Below, piece after piece: positions 63,733 through 64,000 of a stretch of DNA of 64,000 nt. Position 1 is the first letter of the stretch; every line of letters begins with the position of its first letter. Both the position numbers and the translations under genes were made by a program. The DNA is from Enterovibrio baiacu (GTDB lineage Bacteria > Pseudomonadota > Gammaproteobacteria > Enterobacterales > Vibrionaceae), in assembly GCF_004120195.1 (NCBI RefSeq), contig NZ_SCHN01000009.1, positions 331,031 to 395,030 of the forward strand. The letters run 5' to 3'. The notes below the pieces were generated by a model that was not told the origin of the DNA, did no database searches, and saw only the letters and a program-made list of their open reading frames with translations.

Positions 63733-64000
63733 TTACCACACCCAGCTCGATTCCGTATTAGGAATGCGTTTCTGAACAGGGCTTGTGCCATCGTAATACC
63801 ACACTTCCGCAAGCACATAGTATTGCGAATCCGACGAGACATAATCCAAGGTGGCTTCACCGTCTTCTACTGGCGCAGAGGTAATGCGGCTGTTGTAGTT
63901 AGCCGTGAAGGTGCCGTCGTCATTCTCCATGAATTCACCATAGAGAGAAATGTACGCAGGAGACACCGAGTAGCCGCGAATGTCGACTTCGAAGTTCTGC
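63733..64000 (-). CDS. 3' part of an unrecognised gene
   Basis: The frame is open to the window edge (about 88 codons visible), so the start lies outside. An internal GTG at 63966 is not a likely start. The visible C-terminus is rich in Tyr, Ser, Thr and Asp (EDGEATLDYVSSDSQYYVLA, EVWYYDGTSPVQKR), which suggests a beta-rich, probably exported domain. No family was recognised. Confidence 0.6.
   Translation of the reverse strand, partial: QNFEVDIRGYSVSPAYISLYGEFMENDDGTFTANYNSRITSAPVEDGEATLDYVSSDSQYYVLAEVWYYDGTSPVQKRIPNTESSWVW

Overview
This looks like chromosomal DNA of a marine gammaproteobacterium, most likely Vibrionaceae (Grimontia/Enterovibrio/Photobacterium-like). The basis is mid-range G+C, close resemblance of housekeeping-type proteins (agmatinase SpeB, YjdM, HscC) to enteric/vibrio homologues, two large chemoreceptors, a PTS-EIIC/EAL fusion, and several catabolic modules for algal or marine compounds. 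No rRNA, tRNA, CRISPR array, insertion sequence or prophage was recognised. The genus is inference.

Layout. 1-9491: a peptide-type ABC importer (binding protein cut by the window edge, two permeases, two ATPases), a 1151-residue glucan-phosphorylase-like enzyme and a LacI-type regulator. Near-identical GAAAGCGCTTTC palindromes lie before the phosphorylase, before the regulator, and before an outer-membrane barrel gene at 14.2-14.8 kb, suggesting one sugar regulon. 9.9-18.6 kb: mixed genes (DUF523, hydrolase, speB, patatin, barrel protein, chemoreceptor, DUF333 lipoprotein, yjdM, TauE). 18.9-20.95 kb: mesX-mesD, a folate-independent methionine synthase pair with a MetR-like site upstream. 21.3-23.1 kb: four small genes of unknown function, three of them membrane proteins. 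23.4-28.1 kb: ABC1/UbiB kinase, DUF218 protein, 2OG-Fe oxygenase, heptamer tandem repeat, an OhrR-like regulator divergent from a small unknown gene, and a NifW-like protein. 28.3-31.3 kb: chemoreceptor with about seven HAMP units.

31.7-35.5 kb: a DUF1266 protein and a giant J-domain membrane protein. Their likely Hsp70 partner HscC lies at 47.6-49.3 kb. In E. coli such genes are adjacent. Between them sit a LysE exporter, a TRAP transporter with an iron alcohol dehydrogenase, MmsA-type dehydrogenase and IclR regulator (a plausible 3-hydroxypropionate/malonate-semialdehyde module, like DddB/DddC of DMSP catabolism), a lipase-like hydrolase with an unknown membrane-anchored partner, and cytochrome b561.

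49.7-51.7 kb: a PTS EIIC-like membrane domain fused to an intact-looking EAL phosphodiesterase. 51.7-63.6 kb, the most striking region: a minus-strand cluster with a small membrane protein, TRAP transporter, HisD-like dehydrogenase (HpsN type), SDR and zinc alcohol dehydrogenases (HpsO/HpsP candidates), SuyA and SuyB sulfolactate sulfo-lyase subunits, a malate/sulfolactate-type dehydrogenase and a YeiH-type exporter, with a divergent LacI regulator. Together these make a near-complete route for 2,3-dihydroxypropane-1-sulfonate (DHPS): import, racemisation, oxidation to sulfolactate, cleavage to pyruvate and sulfite, and anion export. The window ends in the 3' part of an unrecognised minus-strand gene.
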